From contig JAQYVR010000158.1 of the NCBI GenBank assembly GCA_030145395.1, positions 1 to 33,737 of the forward strand: 33,737 nt of DNA, in the 5' to 3' direction. This DNA comes from Desulfobacteria bacterium. GTDB lineage: Bacteria > Desulfobacterota > Desulfobacteria > Desulfobacterales > C00003060. Shown piece after piece: positions 33,697 through 33,737 of the stretch. The translations under genes were made by a program, and so were the position numbers. The notes under the pieces were generated by a model. It was not told where the DNA came from. It was given only the letters and a program-made list of their open reading frames with translations, and ran no database searches. Each line of letters begins with the position of its first letter. Positions within the stretch are counted from its first letter, which is position 1.

Positions 33697-33737
33697 TCCA
33701 GCTGCGGATTGACCGCAGCCGGTATCAACCCCCTCCA

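Overview
The window looks like a chromosomal stretch of an anaerobic, ferredoxin-rich bacterium of the deltaproteobacterial (Desulfobacterota) type, probably a sulfate reducer or syntroph. That is an inference from gene content: an electron-bifurcating HdrA-MvhDGA hydrogenase module, a four-subunit 2-oxoacid:ferredoxin oxidoreductase, a molybdenum-cofactor/FdhD cluster for formate dehydrogenase, a three-gene succinate dehydrogenase/fumarate reductase, and large PAS hybrid kinases. No rRNA, tRNA, CRISPR array, phage or intact transposase gene was seen.

Layout. 1-4567 (+): 3' part of hdrA, then mvhD, mvhG, mvhA and a TusA-like sulfur carrier. 4911-8988 (+): two-CW/HAMP/PAS hybrid histidine kinase, a PAS protein with a C-terminal four-cysteine module, and a metallo-beta-lactamase-fold hydrolase. 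9083-12589 (-): operon of ferredoxin, alpha, beta and gamma subunits of a VOR-type 2-oxoacid oxidoreductase, a double-ACT protein and an Mth938-domain protein. 13108-17850: molybdenum cofactor genes mobA (+), mobB (-), moaE-moaC-fdhD-moeA (+). 17948-22542 (-): mpl (murein peptide ligase), then a hybrid kinase with an N-terminal Rossmann domain. 22707-28021 (+): cytochrome b, flavoprotein and iron-sulfur subunits of Sdh/Frd, then a K+ channel with an RCK-like domain and a stand-alone cyclic-nucleotide-binding protein, all closely spaced. 28336-29737 (-): adk and a DUF218/YdcF-like protein. 29977-32374 (+): GHMP kinase, tatA, diacylglycerol-kinase-like protein. 32569-33696 (+): winged-helix/iron-sulfur protein.

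How it fits together. Ferredoxin reduced by the 2-oxoacid oxidoreductase and by H2-dependent bifurcation (HdrA-Mvh) would feed central redox metabolism; Sdh/Frd joins this to the quinone pool; MobA/MobB/MoaE/MoaC/MoeA/FdhD supply cofactor and sulfur for molybdo- or tungsto-enzymes such as formate dehydrogenase. Several sensor proteins carry cysteine-rich or nucleotide-binding modules that could read redox state.

The most unusual non-coding signal is a three-copy, roughly 160-bp repeat (1669-1793, 4603-4762, 13723-13883 inverted). It is built of two tandem double-hairpin units whose first loops are all GNRA and whose stems show a compensatory change. A second inverted-repeat family (8055-8201, 25348-25379, 28024-28196) behaves similarly: nearly all copies abut or overlap the 3' end of a gene. 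A 27-bp motif shared upstream of the two + strand sensor genes, with an orphan third copy at 9020, is a candidate promoter or operator.
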